Assembly: GCF_016185115.1 (NCBI RefSeq)
Contig: NZ_JACPOF010000004.1
Location: 489,979 to 553,978 of the forward strand
Reading direction: 5' to 3'
Origin: Polaromonas sp.
Lineage (GTDB): Bacteria; Pseudomonadota; Gammaproteobacteria; Burkholderiales; Burkholderiaceae_C
Length of the DNA: 64,000 bases
Positions within the stretch are counted from its first letter, which is position 1, and the number at the start of each line of letters is the position of its first letter. A model generated the notes under the pieces. The model searched no databases, was not told the DNA's origin, and saw only the letters and a list, made by a program, of their open reading frames with translations. Both the position numbers and the translations under genes were made by a program. Positions 18,612-27,284 of the stretch are shown piece by piece.

Positions 18612-19330
18612 GCGCCCTGCTTTCCGTCCAGAACCTGGAAGTCAACTACGGCGCCATACGCGCACTGCGCGGTGTCACGCTCAACGTCCAGCCCGGTGAA
18701 ACCGTCGCCGTCATCGGCGCCAACGGTGCAGGCAAGTCAACCCTGATGCGTACGCTTTCAGGTCTGCTGCGACCGACCGCAGGCAGCGCCGTATTTGGCG
18801 ACATGGACCTGTCCAAAGCGGCGCCCCACGTCATTGCCAAAGGCGGCCTGCTGCACATCCCCGAAGGCCGCGGCACCCTGGGCCGCCTGACGGTGGCAGA
18901 GAACCTGCGCATCGCCTTTGACCGCGACCCGGCAGCCACAGCCGGCGAGTCGTTTGAAGATGCCTGCGAACGTGTCTTTGCACGCTTTCCCCGATTGAAA
19001 GAGCGCCTCAAGCAGGCTGCAGGCAGCATGTCTGGTGGCGAGCAACAGCAGCTCGCCATGGCGCGCCCCTTGCTGGCAAAGCCAAAGCTGCTGATGCTTG
19101 ATGAACCCTCGCTGGGCCTGTCGCCCGTCATGGTGTCTACCGTGTTTTCAGTGCTGCGAGAACTGCGTGACGCCGGCATGACCATCCTCATCGTTGAACA
19201 GAACGCACGTGCTGCGCTCAAGCTTTCACACCGTGCCTATGTGCTCAAGCAGGGCCGCATGGTGCATGAAGGTGAATCAGCCAGCCTGCTGGCCGACAAC
19301 TCGGTTCTCTCCCACTATCTCGGCGCCTGA
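18608..19330 (+). CDS. ABC transporter ATP-binding protein (LivF family)
   Basis: A 240-residue ATPase subunit with Walker A GANGAGKST (residues 37-45), the LivF-specific IPEGRGTLGRLTVAENL, signature MSGGEQQQLAMAR, Walker B LLMLDEPSLGLSP and switch histidine replaced by Gln in IVEQNA, as is usual in LivF. It completes the importer of the operon. Its start overlaps the preceding stop by four bases, and the substrate-binding gene follows after 36 bp. The identification as a LivF-family ATPase is firm; the transported compound is not known. Confidence 0.94.
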   Translation: MSALLSVQNLEVNYGAIRALRGVTLNVQPGETVAVIGANGAGKSTLMRTLSGLLRPTAGSAVFGDMDLSKAAPHVIAKGGLLHIPEGRGTLGRLTVAENLRIAFDRDPAATAGESFEDACERVFARFPRLKERLKQAAGSMSGGEQQQLAMARPLLAKPKLLMLDEPSLGLSPVMVSTVFSVLRELRDAGMTILIVEQNARAALKLSHRAYVLKQGRMVHEGESASLLADNSVLSHYLGA

Positions 19331-19366
19331 TTTTTCCCTTCTTTCACCCAACTCAAGGAGCTTTGC

Positions 19367-20566
19367 ATGTCACTCAAGTTTTCACGCCGTCTGGCTGTAT
19401 CAGTCATCAGCCTGGCCATCGCGGGCGCTGCTTTTGCACAGGCAAAGCCACCCATCAAGATCGTGCACACCGCGCCGCTCTCGGGCCAGCTGGGCTCGGT
19501 CGGCAAGCTGCAGGCCATCGCGGTGGATATCGCGGTGGAAGACATCAACAAGTCCGGCGGCATCAACGGCAGCATGATCGAAATCGTGCGTTACGACGAC
19601 CAGCTCCGCCCGGACCAGGGAGTGCTGCGCGTGCGTGAAGCCCATGGTGCAGGCGCACTCGCCGTGCTCGGCCCCATGTCGTCCACCCAGTGGGAAACAG
19701 CCCGCGCCACGATCAACCAGCTGAAGATTCCTGCGGTCAACATGAACGCCAACAAGCCCGGCATTGGTGGCCGCCCTTACGGCACGCGCCTCAATACGCC
19801 TGACGATGTGGCACTGCCACAGGGTTTTGCAGAGTTCGCCAAGCTCTTCCCCAAGGCCAAGCGCGTGGTCATCATGGCCGACGTTCGCGAGGCTGCCGGC
19901 AAATCTGCTGCTGAAGAATGGACCAAGCTCGCCAAATCCAAAGGCCTTGAAGTCGTGGGCACACTGGAGTTCACGTCCGGCCAGACCGACTTCTCGCCCG
20001 TTGCCATCAAGCTGAAAGACCTGAAGCCTGACATGGTCCTCGCATCCATACTGTCGGGCGATGCCGGCAAGCTGGCCCGTGAACTGCAGATCCAGGACGT
20101 GCAGGCCCCCATCCTTTGCAGCCCGCTGATTTACCCCGGCGTGTTTCCGCAAACCGTTGTGAAGACCGTCGGCGCGCAGGCCAAACAGTGGTTTACCGTG
20201 GGCCAGGCATCGAATGATTACGCCTCGGGCGATCTGGTGGCCTACAAGAAGTTTGTAGACCGCTATGTGGCCGCCATCGCCAAGGATGCAGCCCTGAACC
20301 AGTTCCAGCCGCCCAACGTGTCCAACACCAGCCTGGGTTATGACGCCGTGTACCTGGTCGCCCTGTCTGCCCGCAAGGCCGGCATTGATGGCAGCACGCC
20401 CATCGACTCGGCGCGCGACAAGCTGCGTGACGCCATCAACGCCCAGAAAACATTCCGCGGCGTGAATGAAATCGTGTTCGATGCCAATGGCGACGGCGCG
20501 GAAAAGGTAGGCGCACTGCAGGTTGACCCGGCCACGTCCACCTGGAAGTTCCTGACCGCCAAATAA
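19367..20566 (+). CDS. LIV-type ABC transporter substrate-binding protein
   Basis: A 399-residue periplasmic type I binding protein. The signal peptide runs to about residue 25 (ISLAIAGAAFAQA). The mature part starts PPIKIVHTAPLSG, the standard LivK/AmiC-like opening, with GKLQAIAVDIAVEDINKSGG and the later DGDGAEKVGALQ region. Binding proteins of this class in catabolic operons carry aromatic acids, amides or short dicarboxylates as well as branched amino acids. AAGGAG lies a few bases before the ATG. It lies between the ATPase genes and the alpha/beta hydrolase, 20 bp before the latter, so it belongs to the same transcript. Confidence 0.93.
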   Translation: MSLKFSRRLAVSVISLAIAGAAFAQAKPPIKIVHTAPLSGQLGSVGKLQAIAVDIAVEDINKSGGINGSMIEIVRYDDQLRPDQGVLRVREAHGAGALAVLGPMSSTQWETARATINQLKIPAVNMNANKPGIGGRPYGTRLNTPDDVALPQGFAEFAKLFPKAKRVVIMADVREAAGKSAAEEWTKLAKSKGLEVVGTLEFTSGQTDFSPVAIKLKDLKPDMVLASILSGDAGKLARELQIQDVQAPILCSPLIYPGVFPQTVVKTVGAQAKQWFTVGQASNDYASGDLVAYKKFVDRYVAAIAKDAALNQFQPPNVSNTSLGYDAVYLVALSARKAGIDGSTPIDSARDKLRDAINAQKTFRGVNEIVFDANGDGAEKVGALQVDPATSTWKFLTAK

Positions 20567-20586
20567 GGCCAGGGCAAAGCCATCCG

Positions 20587-21351
20587 ATGCCGGACACTAC
20601 TAAACCCATGACCTTCGTGCTGCTGCACGGTTCATGGCATGGCGCGTGGTGCTGGCAACGGGTGGCAGACCGTCTGCGTTCACAAGGTCACAGGGTCACC
20701 ACGCCCAACCAGACCGGCGTGGGCGAGCGCAGCCACCTGATCTCTGCCGACATCACGCTGGACACCTTTGTGGAAGACATCGTCAACCACATCGCCCATG
20801 AAGAGCTCGACGACATCATTTTCGTGGGCCACAGCTTTGGTGGCATTCCCATGACGGGGGTGGCTGACCGCATACCTGAACGCATACGCCACCTGGTGTA
20901 CCTCGACAGCCTGATTCTCCAGCCGGGCAAAACGCTTTTTTCGACCTACCCGCCGCATGTGGTGGAAGAGCGCAAAAAGCAGGCGCTCGCAACGCCGGGT
21001 GGCCTGGGTTTGCCGGCGCCCCCCGCCACTTTTTTCGGCATGAAGGCCGGCACAGACGATGAAGCCTGGGTGCAACGCCGCCTGACGCCGCAACCTCTCA
21101 GCCTTTACAGCAGCCCTTTGAGCCTCAACAACCCCATAGGCAACGGCCTGCCGCGCACCTATATTTATTGCACAGACCCCGCCATCGCGCTGGCAGAGCC
21201 CATGCGCCAATGGGTGCGTGACCAGGGCGACTGGGGCTGGCGCGAGATCGCCACCGGCCACAACGCCATGATCACCGCCCCGGCGCAACTGACGGCCATG
21301 CTGCTGAGCATCGCGCGACAAGCTGCCCCCAGAACCATCACCACACACTGA
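20587..21351 (+). CDS. Alpha/beta-fold hydrolase (EstC/methylesterase-like)
   Basis: A 254-residue alpha/beta hydrolase. The oxyanion-hole segment FVLLHGSWHGAWCW is at residues 10-23, the nucleophile elbow is GHSFGG (S83) and the catalytic His is in ATGHNAMI (about H225). The short lid and the overall length match the EstC/plant methylesterase/hydroxynitrile lyase group. In related heterocycle pathways an alpha/beta hydrolase deformylates or deacylates the ring-opened product (for example NicD), so it may hydrolyse an amide, ester or formyl intermediate here; that is inference. It follows the transporter genes by 20 bp and precedes the aldehyde dehydrogenase by 29 bp. Confidence 0.87.
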   Translation: MPDTTKPMTFVLLHGSWHGAWCWQRVADRLRSQGHRVTTPNQTGVGERSHLISADITLDTFVEDIVNHIAHEELDDIIFVGHSFGGIPMTGVADRIPERIRHLVYLDSLILQPGKTLFSTYPPHVVEERKKQALATPGGLGLPAPPATFFGMKAGTDDEAWVQRRLTPQPLSLYSSPLSLNNPIGNGLPRTYIYCTDPAIALAEPMRQWVRDQGDWGWREIATGHNAMITAPAQLTAMLLSIARQAAPRTITTH

Positions 21352-21380
21352 CTTCAACGCATTCACCACGAGCAAGCACC

Positions 21381-22904
21381 ATGATTGACGACAACATGCA
21401 GCGCACCGGCGCCATCGCAGACTTCCTGAGCCGCCCCCAGGCGAGCTTTATCAACGGCAGGTTCGTAGCTACGGGCAGCCAGCACCATGTGCCGGTGTTT
21501 GACCCGGCCAGCGGCGAGCAGCTCGGCGACTTGCTGGAGGCCGATGCGGCCGAGGTTGACCTGGCTGCACGCACGGCACGCGAAGCCTTTGACGATGGCC
21601 GCTGGTCAGGCCTGACGGTTGAAAGCCGTCAGAACGCGCTGATGAAGATTCACGACGCCATCATTGCCGGGCAATCGGAGCTGTCTGAAATTGAAAGTGC
21701 CACAACCGGCATACCGCTGGCGCAGATCAAGGGTTTTTACATTCCCCGCTCGGCTTACAACTTCAAGTTTTTTGCCGAGTTCATCGGCCAGGTGGGTGGC
21801 GACCTGTACACGCAGGAGCCGGGTTATGTGACCAGCGTTTTCCGCGAGCCGGTCGGTGTGGCCGGCCTGCTCGGCCCGTGGAATGCGCCCGTCACGCTGT
21901 GCTCGATGAAGATTGCCGCCGCCATCGCCTTCGGCAACACCTGCGTGGTGAAACCATCAGAAATTGCCGCAGCGGGCATGCAGCGTTTTATGGAGATCGT
22001 GAACAGCACCGGCCTGCCACCCGGTGTGGTCAACCTCGTCAATGGCCGCGGCCCCGTCACTGGCACGGCGCTGGTCGAGCACCCGGACATCAACGTCGTC
22101 TCGTTCACGGGCGGCACGACCACGGGCCGCGCCATCCTCTCGTCTGCGGCCAAGGGCCTGAAAGCCTGCACCATGGAACTGGGCGGCAAGTCGGCCAGCA
22201 TCATCTGTGCCGACGCCGACCTTGAGCGCGCACTCGACGCCGCCCTGCTTGGCATTTACGGCGGCAATGGCCAGCAATGCCTGGCCGGTTCGCGCATCCT
22301 GATTGAGCGTTCGATTGCCGACAAATTCATTGCGGCATTTGTAGCGCGCGTCAAAAACATCAGGATCGGCCACCCCTCGCAGATGTCCAGCGAGATGGGG
22401 CCACTGGCTTCCAAAGCGCATATGGAGCGTGTGCTTTCGTACGCCGAAGTAGCCAAAGCCGATGGCGCAGAGATTCTCACCGGCGGCAAGCGTGTCGAAT
22501 CCATGGGCAAGGGTTACTACATTGAGCCAACCGTCGTACGCGCGCCCAACAATGCCGCCCGCATTTGCCAGGAAGAAATCTTTGGCCCGTTCGCCACCTT
22601 TGTGACCTTCGACACCTTTGAAGAAGCCATAGGTATCGCCAATGACAGCACCTTTGGCCTGGTCGCCTATGTGTGGACCAGCAATCTCGACAAGGCCAAC
22701 CTGGCCATGCGCAAGCTGCGCACGGGCACAGTCTGGGTCAACACCCCTGTGGTGCGCGACCTGCGTTCGGCTTTTGGTGGCTACCGCGAGTCGGGCATTG
22801 GCCGCGAAGGCGGCAAGGGCTGCATGTCGCTGTACACCGAAGAAAAGACCACCATGGTCGCCATCGAGAAGATGCCCATACGCCGCCTTGGAGCTTCTGC
22901 ATGA
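21381..22904 (+). CDS. NAD(P)-dependent aldehyde dehydrogenase
   Basis: A 507-residue aldehyde dehydrogenase superfamily member. Catalytic residues are the general base Glu in MELGGKSAS (E266) and the nucleophile Cys in GNGQQCLAGSR (C300). The cofactor region VAGLLGPWNAPVTL and the glycine motif FTGGTTTGRAI are intact. The GQQCLAGSR form is common in semialdehyde dehydrogenases of ring-cleavage pathways such as hydroxymuconic and carboxymethyl-hydroxymuconic semialdehyde dehydrogenases. It would oxidise an aldehyde to an acid, perhaps the aldehyde released by the ThDP enzyme. Its stop overlaps the next start (ATGA), so the two products are probably made in equal amounts. Confidence 0.92.
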   Translation: MIDDNMQRTGAIADFLSRPQASFINGRFVATGSQHHVPVFDPASGEQLGDLLEADAAEVDLAARTAREAFDDGRWSGLTVESRQNALMKIHDAIIAGQSELSEIESATTGIPLAQIKGFYIPRSAYNFKFFAEFIGQVGGDLYTQEPGYVTSVFREPVGVAGLLGPWNAPVTLCSMKIAAAIAFGNTCVVKPSEIAAAGMQRFMEIVNSTGLPPGVVNLVNGRGPVTGTALVEHPDINVVSFTGGTTTGRAILSSAAKGLKACTMELGGKSASIICADADLERALDAALLGIYGGNGQQCLAGSRILIERSIADKFIAAFVARVKNIRIGHPSQMSSEMGPLASKAHMERVLSYAEVAKADGAEILTGGKRVESMGKGYYIEPTVVRAPNNAARICQEEIFGPFATFVTFDTFEEAIGIANDSTFGLVAYVWTSNLDKANLAMRKLRTGTVWVNTPVVRDLRSAFGGYRESGIGREGGKGCMSLYTEEKTTMVAIEKMPIRRLGASA

Positions 22905-23695
22905 GCATGGGTATGGATCTCTCACGCCTGCCACCACCTGCCGGCATGCGCCTGGCCATCGTCGGCGGTTGCGGCGGCATAGGCACGCGGCTGGTCGAAG
23001 CCTCACTGGCTGCCGGCATGCAGGTCGCCAACCTGGACCTGGCTGTCTCCATGCTCAAGCGCCCCGCCCTGCCCGGCGAATGGCAGATTGCCTGCGATGC
23101 GTCAAAGTCTGTTGATATTGAAAACGGCTTTGCGGAGATCGCAGCGAAATGGGGTGCCCTCGATGGCCTCGTGCACCTGGCAGGCTTCACACCGCCCCCA
23201 TCGGCCATGCGCGACACCAGCGAACAAAGCTGGGACGAAGTCATGAACGTCAACACGCGCGGCGCCTTTCTCAGCGTGCGCGCCGCTCTGCCCCTGCTCG
23301 ACAAGGGCAAGGACGCGGCCATCGTTCTCACATCTTCAGGCCTCTCGGTGTCTGCCGACAAGGGCGTAGGCCCCTACGCCGCAGCCAAGGCCGCCATCAA
23401 CGCCATGACACGTAACCTGGCCAAAGAAAACGCGCCCGGTATTCGCGTGAACGCTGTCGCACCCGGCCCGATTGAGACCGCCTTCCTCTCAGGTGGCACC
23501 GGCCGCGGCGGAGACGTGGACAACAAGGACGGCTGGTTTGCCGCAGGCCGCAAGGCCATTGAAGCGACCATTCCGCAAGGCCGTGTCGGCCAGCCCGATG
23601 ATGTGGTCGGGCCCATATTGTTTCTGCTGGGCCAGGCCTCGCGCTACATGACCGGGCAGATTCTTTACATCAACGGCGGCAGGTTGATGTTCTAG
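22901..23695 (+). CDS. SDR-family oxidoreductase
   Basis: A 264-residue short-chain dehydrogenase. The cofactor loop is VGGCGGIG in place of the usual TGxxxGxG, with LAGF in place of NNAG. The catalytic Ser is in VLTSSGLSV and the Tyr-Lys pair in YAAAK. The C-terminal segment GQILYINGG is typical. The loop variant keeps all three glycines, so activity is likely. The start at 22901 overlaps the aldehyde dehydrogenase stop by four bases; a second ATG four codons later is possible. It presumably dehydrogenates an alcohol formed in the pathway. It differs clearly from the SDR at 6441, so the cluster has two. Confidence 0.87.
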   Translation: MSMGMDLSRLPPPAGMRLAIVGGCGGIGTRLVEASLAAGMQVANLDLAVSMLKRPALPGEWQIACDASKSVDIENGFAEIAAKWGALDGLVHLAGFTPPPSAMRDTSEQSWDEVMNVNTRGAFLSVRAALPLLDKGKDAAIVLTSSGLSVSADKGVGPYAAAKAAINAMTRNLAKENAPGIRVNAVAPGPIETAFLSGGTGRGGDVDNKDGWFAAGRKAIEATIPQGRVGQPDDVVGPILFLLGQASRYMTGQILYINGGRLMF

Positions 23696-23710
23696 GCCTG
23701 AAGCAACGCG

Positions 23711-24595
23711 ATGCAGACACAGAAAATCGGCCAGTTCAAGGTAGACATGGTGCTGGAGAGCGAAGGCTCTTTCTCGCCGCTTGATTTTGTGGTGCCGGGC
23801 ATCACGGCCGAACAGATAGCGGCGCATTCCGACTGGCTGAAACCGGTTTTTGTGACCGATGACAACCGCGTCAACATGAGCTTTCACAGCTATGTGCTGC
23901 AAACGCCCAAGCACAACATACTGATAGACGCCTGCGCCGGCAACGACAAGGAACGCCCCCTCAGGCCGCCCTGGCACCGCCAGCAGTTCACCTACCTGCA
24001 GAACATGGCCAAACTGGGCCTGCAGCCAAACGATATCGACTTCGTCTGCTGTACCCACATGCACGCTGACCACGTCGGCTGGAACACCCGCCTGCACAAC
24101 GGCCAATGGGTGCCCACCTTTCCCAGGGCGCGGTATGTGTTTGCCAATGCCGAATACAGCCACTGGGAAAAAGTACACCGTCATGCAGTCGCGCATGGGC
24201 TTGATGCACCCAACCACGGCTCATTTGCCGACAGCGTGTTGCCCGTGGTCGATGCGGGTCTGGCCATGATGGTCGACTCGGGCTTTGAATTCGAGGCCGG
24301 CATACAGCTGCAGCTGGCGCCCGGTCATACCCCCGGCAACTGCCTGCTTGACGCGCGCAGCAACGGCGAGCACGGCGTGTTTGCGGGCGACATTCTCCAT
24401 ACCCCCGCGCAATTGATAGACCTGTCGCTGTCATCGCGCTTCTGCCATGACCCGGTGCTTGCGGCCCAGACCCGGTCTGAGCTTGTGCACCAGCTGGCTG
24501 ATACATCCACCCTGCTGTTCACCGGGCATTTCCCATCCCCTACAGCTGGGCGCATCATCAGCAAAAACGACCATTTCAGGTTTGAAAACAATTAA
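23711..24595 (+). CDS. MBL-fold metallo-hydrolase
   Basis: A 294-residue metallo-beta-lactamase-fold hydrolase. The zinc motif is CTHMHADHVGW (H116, H118, D120, H121), with later metal ligands in APGHTPGN and FTGHFPSP. The layout (N-terminal DFVVPGIT, then the PHNILIDACAG-like strand) matches the group often annotated with N-acyl homoserine lactonase-like hydrolases, but true quorum-quenching activity cannot be claimed. In an operon like this it may open a lactone or hydrolyse a cyclic imide or thioester. It is 15 bp after the SDR and 45 bp before the leuC-like gene. Confidence 0.88.
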   Translation: MQTQKIGQFKVDMVLESEGSFSPLDFVVPGITAEQIAAHSDWLKPVFVTDDNRVNMSFHSYVLQTPKHNILIDACAGNDKERPLRPPWHRQQFTYLQNMAKLGLQPNDIDFVCCTHMHADHVGWNTRLHNGQWVPTFPRARYVFANAEYSHWEKVHRHAVAHGLDAPNHGSFADSVLPVVDAGLAMMVDSGFEFEAGIQLQLAPGHTPGNCLLDARSNGEHGVFAGDILHTPAQLIDLSLSSRFCHDPVLAAQTRSELVHQLADTSTLLFTGHFPSPTAGRIISKNDHFRFENN

Positions 24596-24640
24596 ACGCC
24601 GCCGCCCACTGCGCGGCCACCCCACCAGAAAGAGACATCC

Positions 24641-26044
24641 GTGAGCACCCTTTTCGACAAGATCTGGCAGACCCACAAGCTCGCCAGCAATGACGCCGGC
24701 GAAGACCTGGTTTATGTTGACCGCCACCTCGTGCATGAGGTGTCCAGCCCGCAGGCCTTTGCCAGCATGGCCGCCAACGGCCGCGTGGTGCGTTCACCCG
24801 AGCGCCACATGGCCATACAGGACCATAACGTCCCGACCACGGCAGACCGCAATACCAATATCCCCAACCCTGAAAGCGCCGCGCAGATCGCCACCTTGCG
24901 CAGCAACGCCAAGGCCACCGGCATGCGCCTGCTCGACCTGGACGACCCGCGCCAGGGCATCGTGCATGTGGTCGCGCCCGAGCAAGGCTATGTGCTGCCC
25001 GGCAGCACCGTGCTGTGCAGCGACTCACACACCGCCACATTGGGCGCACTGGGCGCGCTGACCTGGGGCATAGGCACATCAGAGGCCGAGCACGTCATGA
25101 GCACCCAGACGCTGTGGATGCGCAAGGTGCGCACCCTGGGCCTGCAGGTGGAGGGCGAACTGTGTCGCGGCACTTACGCCAAAGACCTCGCCCTGGCCAT
25201 CATTTCGCAAATCGGCACCAGTGGTGGCGTCGGCTCGGCGATTGAATACTTCGGCCCGGCCATCAGTGCGCTGTCGATTGAGGCACGCCTCACGCTGTGC
25301 AACATGACGATTGAAGCCGGTTCGCGCTTCGGCCTTGTGGCGCCAGACAGCAAGACCATCGACTACCTGCGCACCCGTGTGAGCGGCCAGGCAAAAGACC
25401 TGTTTGATCAGGCCGTGGCCCACTGGGCTGGCCTCAAGACGGATGACATTGGCGACTTCGACCGGGTTGAGAAAGTCGATGCCGGCAAGGTCAGGCCCAT
25501 GGTCACCTGGGGCACCACACCTGCCGACAGCGCAGGCTTTGGCGACCAGATACCGTCTTCCTTCGGTGCAGGCCATGAAGACGAGCAGGCCCGCTTTGAA
25601 GCCGCCCTGCACTACATGGGCCTGCGCGTCGGTCAGACTATCGCCAGCGTGCCGATTGATGTCGCCTTCATAGGCTCATGCACCAACTCACGCATTGAAG
25701 ACCTGCGCGCGGCAGCCGAAGTGGTGAAAGGCCGGCGCATCGCCTCCAGCGTGCGCGGGCTGGTGGTGCCGGGTTCAACCGTCGTCAAACGTGCAGCCGA
25801 AGCCGAGGGCCTTGCCAAAGTGTTCCTCGACGCAGGTTTTGAATGGCGCGAATCAGGCTGCTCGATGTGCGTCGGCATGAACGGCGACACCCTCATGCCT
25901 GGCCAGCGCAGCGCATCCACGTCCAACCGCAACTTCGAAAACCGCCAGGGCCAGGGCGGCCGCACCCACCTGATGAGCCCGGCAGCAGTAGCAGCATCAG
26001 CCGTGCGCGGTGCACTCACCGACCCAAGGGAGTTCCTGTCATGA
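24641..26044 (+). CDS. leuC: LeuC-type hydro-lyase large subunit (isopropylmalate isomerase/maleate hydratase family)
   Basis: A 467-residue aconitase-superfamily large subunit. All three 4Fe-4S cysteines are present: GSCTNSR (C347) and SGCSMCVGMN (C407, C410). The SDSHTATLGALG substrate motif is conserved. By length and motifs it is LeuC. Its position at the end of a catabolic operon, rather than beside leuB/leuA, suggests use as a hydratase of a cis-dicarboxylic acid (maleate, citraconate or alkylmaleate). LeuCD enzymes are known to hydrate maleate and citraconate, and dimethylmaleate hydratase is of this family. Start is GTG at 24641 with a purine-rich AGAAAGAGA upstream. The stop overlaps the small-subunit gene. 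The symbol denotes the family only. Confidence 0.85.
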   Translation: MSTLFDKIWQTHKLASNDAGEDLVYVDRHLVHEVSSPQAFASMAANGRVVRSPERHMAIQDHNVPTTADRNTNIPNPESAAQIATLRSNAKATGMRLLDLDDPRQGIVHVVAPEQGYVLPGSTVLCSDSHTATLGALGALTWGIGTSEAEHVMSTQTLWMRKVRTLGLQVEGELCRGTYAKDLALAIISQIGTSGGVGSAIEYFGPAISALSIEARLTLCNMTIEAGSRFGLVAPDSKTIDYLRTRVSGQAKDLFDQAVAHWAGLKTDDIGDFDRVEKVDAGKVRPMVTWGTTPADSAGFGDQIPSSFGAGHEDEQARFEAALHYMGLRVGQTIASVPIDVAFIGSCTNSRIEDLRAAAEVVKGRRIASSVRGLVVPGSTVVKRAAEAEGLAKVFLDAGFEWRESGCSMCVGMNGDTLMPGQRSASTSNRNFENRQGQGGRTHLMSPAAVAASAVRGALTDPREFLS

Positions 26045-26640
26045 GAAAGCCCATCACCACCGTCAAGGGCCCAGTCGCCGTGCTCAAGCGCGACGACATC
26101 GACACCGACGCCCTCTTCCCGGCCCAGTTCCTGAAAAAGACCGTGCGCGAAGGCATGGGCCTGCATTTGTTCGCCGACTGGATAGCCAGCGGCCAGCCCG
26201 AAGCGGCGTTTGTCACAGCACCCACGCCGACCCGCATCCTGCTGGCAGGCCGCAACTTCGGCTGCGGTTCATCGCGTGAGCACGCCGTCTGGGCGCTGGC
26301 CGACTACGGCATTGAAGCCATCGTGGCGCTGTCGTTTGGCGATATCTTTCGCAGCAACTGCGTGAAGAACGGCGTTGTGGCGGCGGTGGTGACACCTGAA
26401 GATCACGACGCGTTGATGGCTTTAACCCGTGACGGCGATCAGCTTGAGTTGCGGCTGGCGGATCTCACGCTGGTTGCGCCTGACGGTAAAGAGATTGGCT
26501 TCACGCTCTCAAATGGGCATCAGGCGCAGTTGATGTCTGGTGAGGATGACATTACGCGGACCTTGCGGTATTCGGAGGTGATTGCGGCGCATGAGGCCAA
26601 GGTTGCTGCTGAGACGCCTTGGTTGCAGCGAATGGGGTGA
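26041..26640 (+). CDS. leuD: LeuD-type hydro-lyase small subunit
   Basis: A 199-residue swivelling-domain subunit that pairs with the preceding LeuC-type protein to form the active site. The segment DDIDTDALFPAQFLK and the loop GRNFGCGSSREHAVWAL are the family hallmarks. The loop controls substrate choice, and here it is the ordinary LeuD form. The start ATGA overlaps the large-subunit stop. It is the last gene of the plus-strand operon, converging on a minus-strand HEPN-like gene with 56 bp between. No clear intrinsic terminator is visible in that gap. The final 200 bases are less GC-biased at third positions than the rest of the operon. Confidence 0.87.
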   Translation: MRKPITTVKGPVAVLKRDDIDTDALFPAQFLKKTVREGMGLHLFADWIASGQPEAAFVTAPTPTRILLAGRNFGCGSSREHAVWALADYGIEAIVALSFGDIFRSNCVKNGVVAAVVTPEDHDALMALTRDGDQLELRLADLTLVAPDGKEIGFTLSNGHQAQLMSGEDDITRTLRYSEVIAAHEAKVAAETPWLQRMG

Positions 26641-26696
26641 CGTTTAAATTGACCAGCGCGCATCTCGTCGCATTCTGGTTAAGCGAAAAGTAAAAC

Positions 26697-27272
26697 TCAT
26701 TGCTGCGACTTGAAGACCACATCGGCTTCGCCGCATGCCTTGAACATTTCCATCAGCGTCTCCTTCCACCATCCCGCAGCGAGCACAAAGTGGTTAGCGT
26801 CCTCATCACTGATTTCGAGTCCCATCGCTGACTTCGGGTGTGTGATTCGATCGCGGATTGCGACGGCCTGCTTCATTGACCACCAGCCGCTCTTGCTTGT
26901 ATCCGGCACGTACGTTGCGCCATGATTTTTGACATAGCAACGCACTGAGAACAGCAAATTCGGGAGCATAGATTGATAGTTGTCCTTTGCCTCTGGTTCA
27001 CCTCTTGCGTTGAGTTGAAAGCGCTCCTCGCGAAGAAGCGCCATTTCACCTTGAGTAAGCTTGTCTGTGCCTTCAAGGGACGCCCGGGTAACCTGACGCA
27101 ATTGATACGCAATGCCTTCGACAAATGCGAAATAGGTCCGAATCAGCGTGCGATGGGCAAACTGATTAGGCTCTTCTCTTCCAGCCATAAGGGCGGCGTC
27201 CAGATCCTCGTTCAACACGGTGAACACTCGCTTAAGTTCATAGACAGCTTCCATACGAATCATGTCAGCCAT
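26697..27272 (-). CDS. Uncharacterised protein with HEPN-like RX4H motif
   Basis: A 191-residue, mostly helical protein without a confident family name. Near the C-terminal third it has RDRITHP, which fits the R-(polar)-X3-H pattern of HEPN ribonuclease-like domains, and the N-terminal region (helices around FAHRTLIRTYFAFVEGIAY) is also HEPN-like. HEPN proteins often act in RNA-cutting defence or toxin systems, yet no nucleotidyltransferase (MNT) antitoxin lies beside it. AAGAGA lies nine bases before the ATG. It sits 12 bp downstream of the second map gene on the same strand and converges on leuD. Base composition is visibly more AT-rich than its neighbours, consistent with transfer. Confidence 0.6.
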   Translation of the reverse strand: MADMIRMEAVYELKRVFTVLNEDLDAALMAGREEPNQFAHRTLIRTYFAFVEGIAYQLRQVTRASLEGTDKLTQGEMALLREERFQLNARGEPEAKDNYQSMLPNLLFSVRCYVKNHGATYVPDTSKSGWWSMKQAVAIRDRITHPKSAMGLEISDEDANHFVLAAGWWKETLMEMFKACGEADVVFKSQQ

Positions 27273-27284
27273 AACAAAAATCTC

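Noticed and set aside
24641..26640. Leucine biosynthesis operon
   Set aside because: No leuA or leuB lies nearby, and the pair is the end of a catabolic operon; leucine synthesis remains possible but is less likely.
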